Made by a program: the position numbers and the translations under genes. DNA of 64,000 nucleotides, from the NCBI RefSeq assembly GCF_029931775.1, contig NC_079325.1, positions 38,542,673 to 38,606,672 of the forward strand, read 5' to 3'. Every line of letters begins with the position of its first letter. The stretch's first letter is position 1. The notes beneath the pieces are model-generated. The model ran no database searches, was not told where the DNA came from, and was given only the letters and a program-made list of their open reading frames with translations. This stretch comes from Euleptes europaea. Taxonomy: Eukaryota > Chordata > Lepidosauria > Squamata > Sphaerodactylidae. Positions 63,311 through 64,000 of this stretch are shown piece by piece.

Positions 63311-64000
63311 AATGACACACCCCATCCTAACACGAGACCAAGTCCACATCCAAAACCCTGCAGTGTACGTAAGGGGCCCGCATCCTCTATTATGTCTCCT
63401 CACATCCACTGAAGGTGCCTTTCTTTTCCCCCCCAGAATGATACAATTCCAAAGGTAATTTCCATATCGAATCACTATCCACTCCCGCTGACCCCCACCC
63501 CAAACTGCCAGCCCTTACCAATTCTACATTTACACACAAAGCAAGGAGAAATGCAGGGAGAGAATGGAAAAGCAAGAGGAGCCCAGTGACATTATTCATT
63601 GTTTAAAGTTGTAATTTTCATGTTGCTCAAGCTTGGTCTTGGCTCTGCCTGTTGCTCTCTCCTTATCGGCCACATCTAGCCAGTATATTAGCAAACAGTC
63701 ACCTTTCCCCCCACACTTAGGGACAAACTGCCTTCAAGCCCAGCTTGTGGACTCCCCCCATCCCCAGAAGCATATGGCAGACTGCTGTGTGGGAAACCTT
63801 AGGGTCCAATCCAGAATGGCTCCTTATGGTCTTCCTTCCGTTTGTGTTCATTAAAAAAACAAAAAGTGTCTATCAAAACAGCATTTCTGGATGCTGCCCA
63901 AGACAAAAACACAGACTTGATTTCCCAGGGGAAATACATCCATACAGATTTTAAGTCTAAAGCAGTTTCCTTCGTGTTCTGCGGGAACTGTTCCACAAGC
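63311..64000. other. ZNF618 intron, nothing recognised
   Basis: No exon recognised up to the window end. Confidence 0.35.

Overview
The window looks like squamate reptile DNA, most likely from a gecko or a close relative. The evidence is the mix of repeats: BovB/RTE tails, CR1 and L1 LINEs, several tRNA-derived SINE families, an abundant SINE family built on a 5S rRNA head, many short DNA elements, and a foamy-virus-like fossil. The species call is inference. Most of the sequence is transposon-derived and only two host genes can be supported.

Host gene 1 (+ strand, 20855-49356) is a Rieske oxygenase of the Neverland/DAF-36 (cholesterol 7-desaturase) family. It can be reconstructed completely: seven exons, 1251 coding bases, 416 residues, with exon phases that agree throughout. 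It starts in a CpG island with a TATA-like box, has an 18.9 kb repeat-packed first intron, and carries both the Rieske 2Fe-2S ligands and the non-haem iron motif. Its second intron uses a GC-AG splice pair. Host gene 2 (- strand) is the large last coding exon of a ZNF618 orthologue (59215-60728), the hAT-transposase-derived half of that zinc-finger protein. The two genes converge tail to tail; the space between them holds a likely long ZNF618 3' UTR and a 521 bp near-perfect fold-back.

Layout. 1-8.6 kb: SINEs, a 5'-truncated LINE with an open 728-codon reading frame (2100-4426), a CR1-like piece and a short element split by a 466 bp insertion. 8.7-15.1 kb: a broken endogenous spumavirus-like element keeping its 3' LTR and carrying a SINE and a hairpin element. 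15.1-20.4 kb: a double-hairpin DNA element, a truncated L1 with an 18 bp target duplication, CR1, and a hAT-type element containing a 120-17-120 palindrome. 20.4-21.3 kb: CpG island and exon 1. 21.3-40 kb: intron 1, with short DNA elements, BovB, LTR-type insertions inside a SINE, a DIRS-like remnant and two nested LINEs. 40-49.8 kb: exons 2-7 separated by repeats. 49.8-53.2 kb: intergenic. 53.2-60.7 kb: presumed ZNF618 3' UTR and last exon. 60.7-64 kb: ZNF618 intron with SINEs and another fold-back.

No tRNA or rRNA gene, CRISPR array or bacterial-type operon was seen. The strongest leads for a second look are the complete Neverland-like gene with its GC-AG intron, the foamy-like fossil, the unusual number of long fold-backs, and the 5S-derived SINE family with one tRNA/5S chimera.
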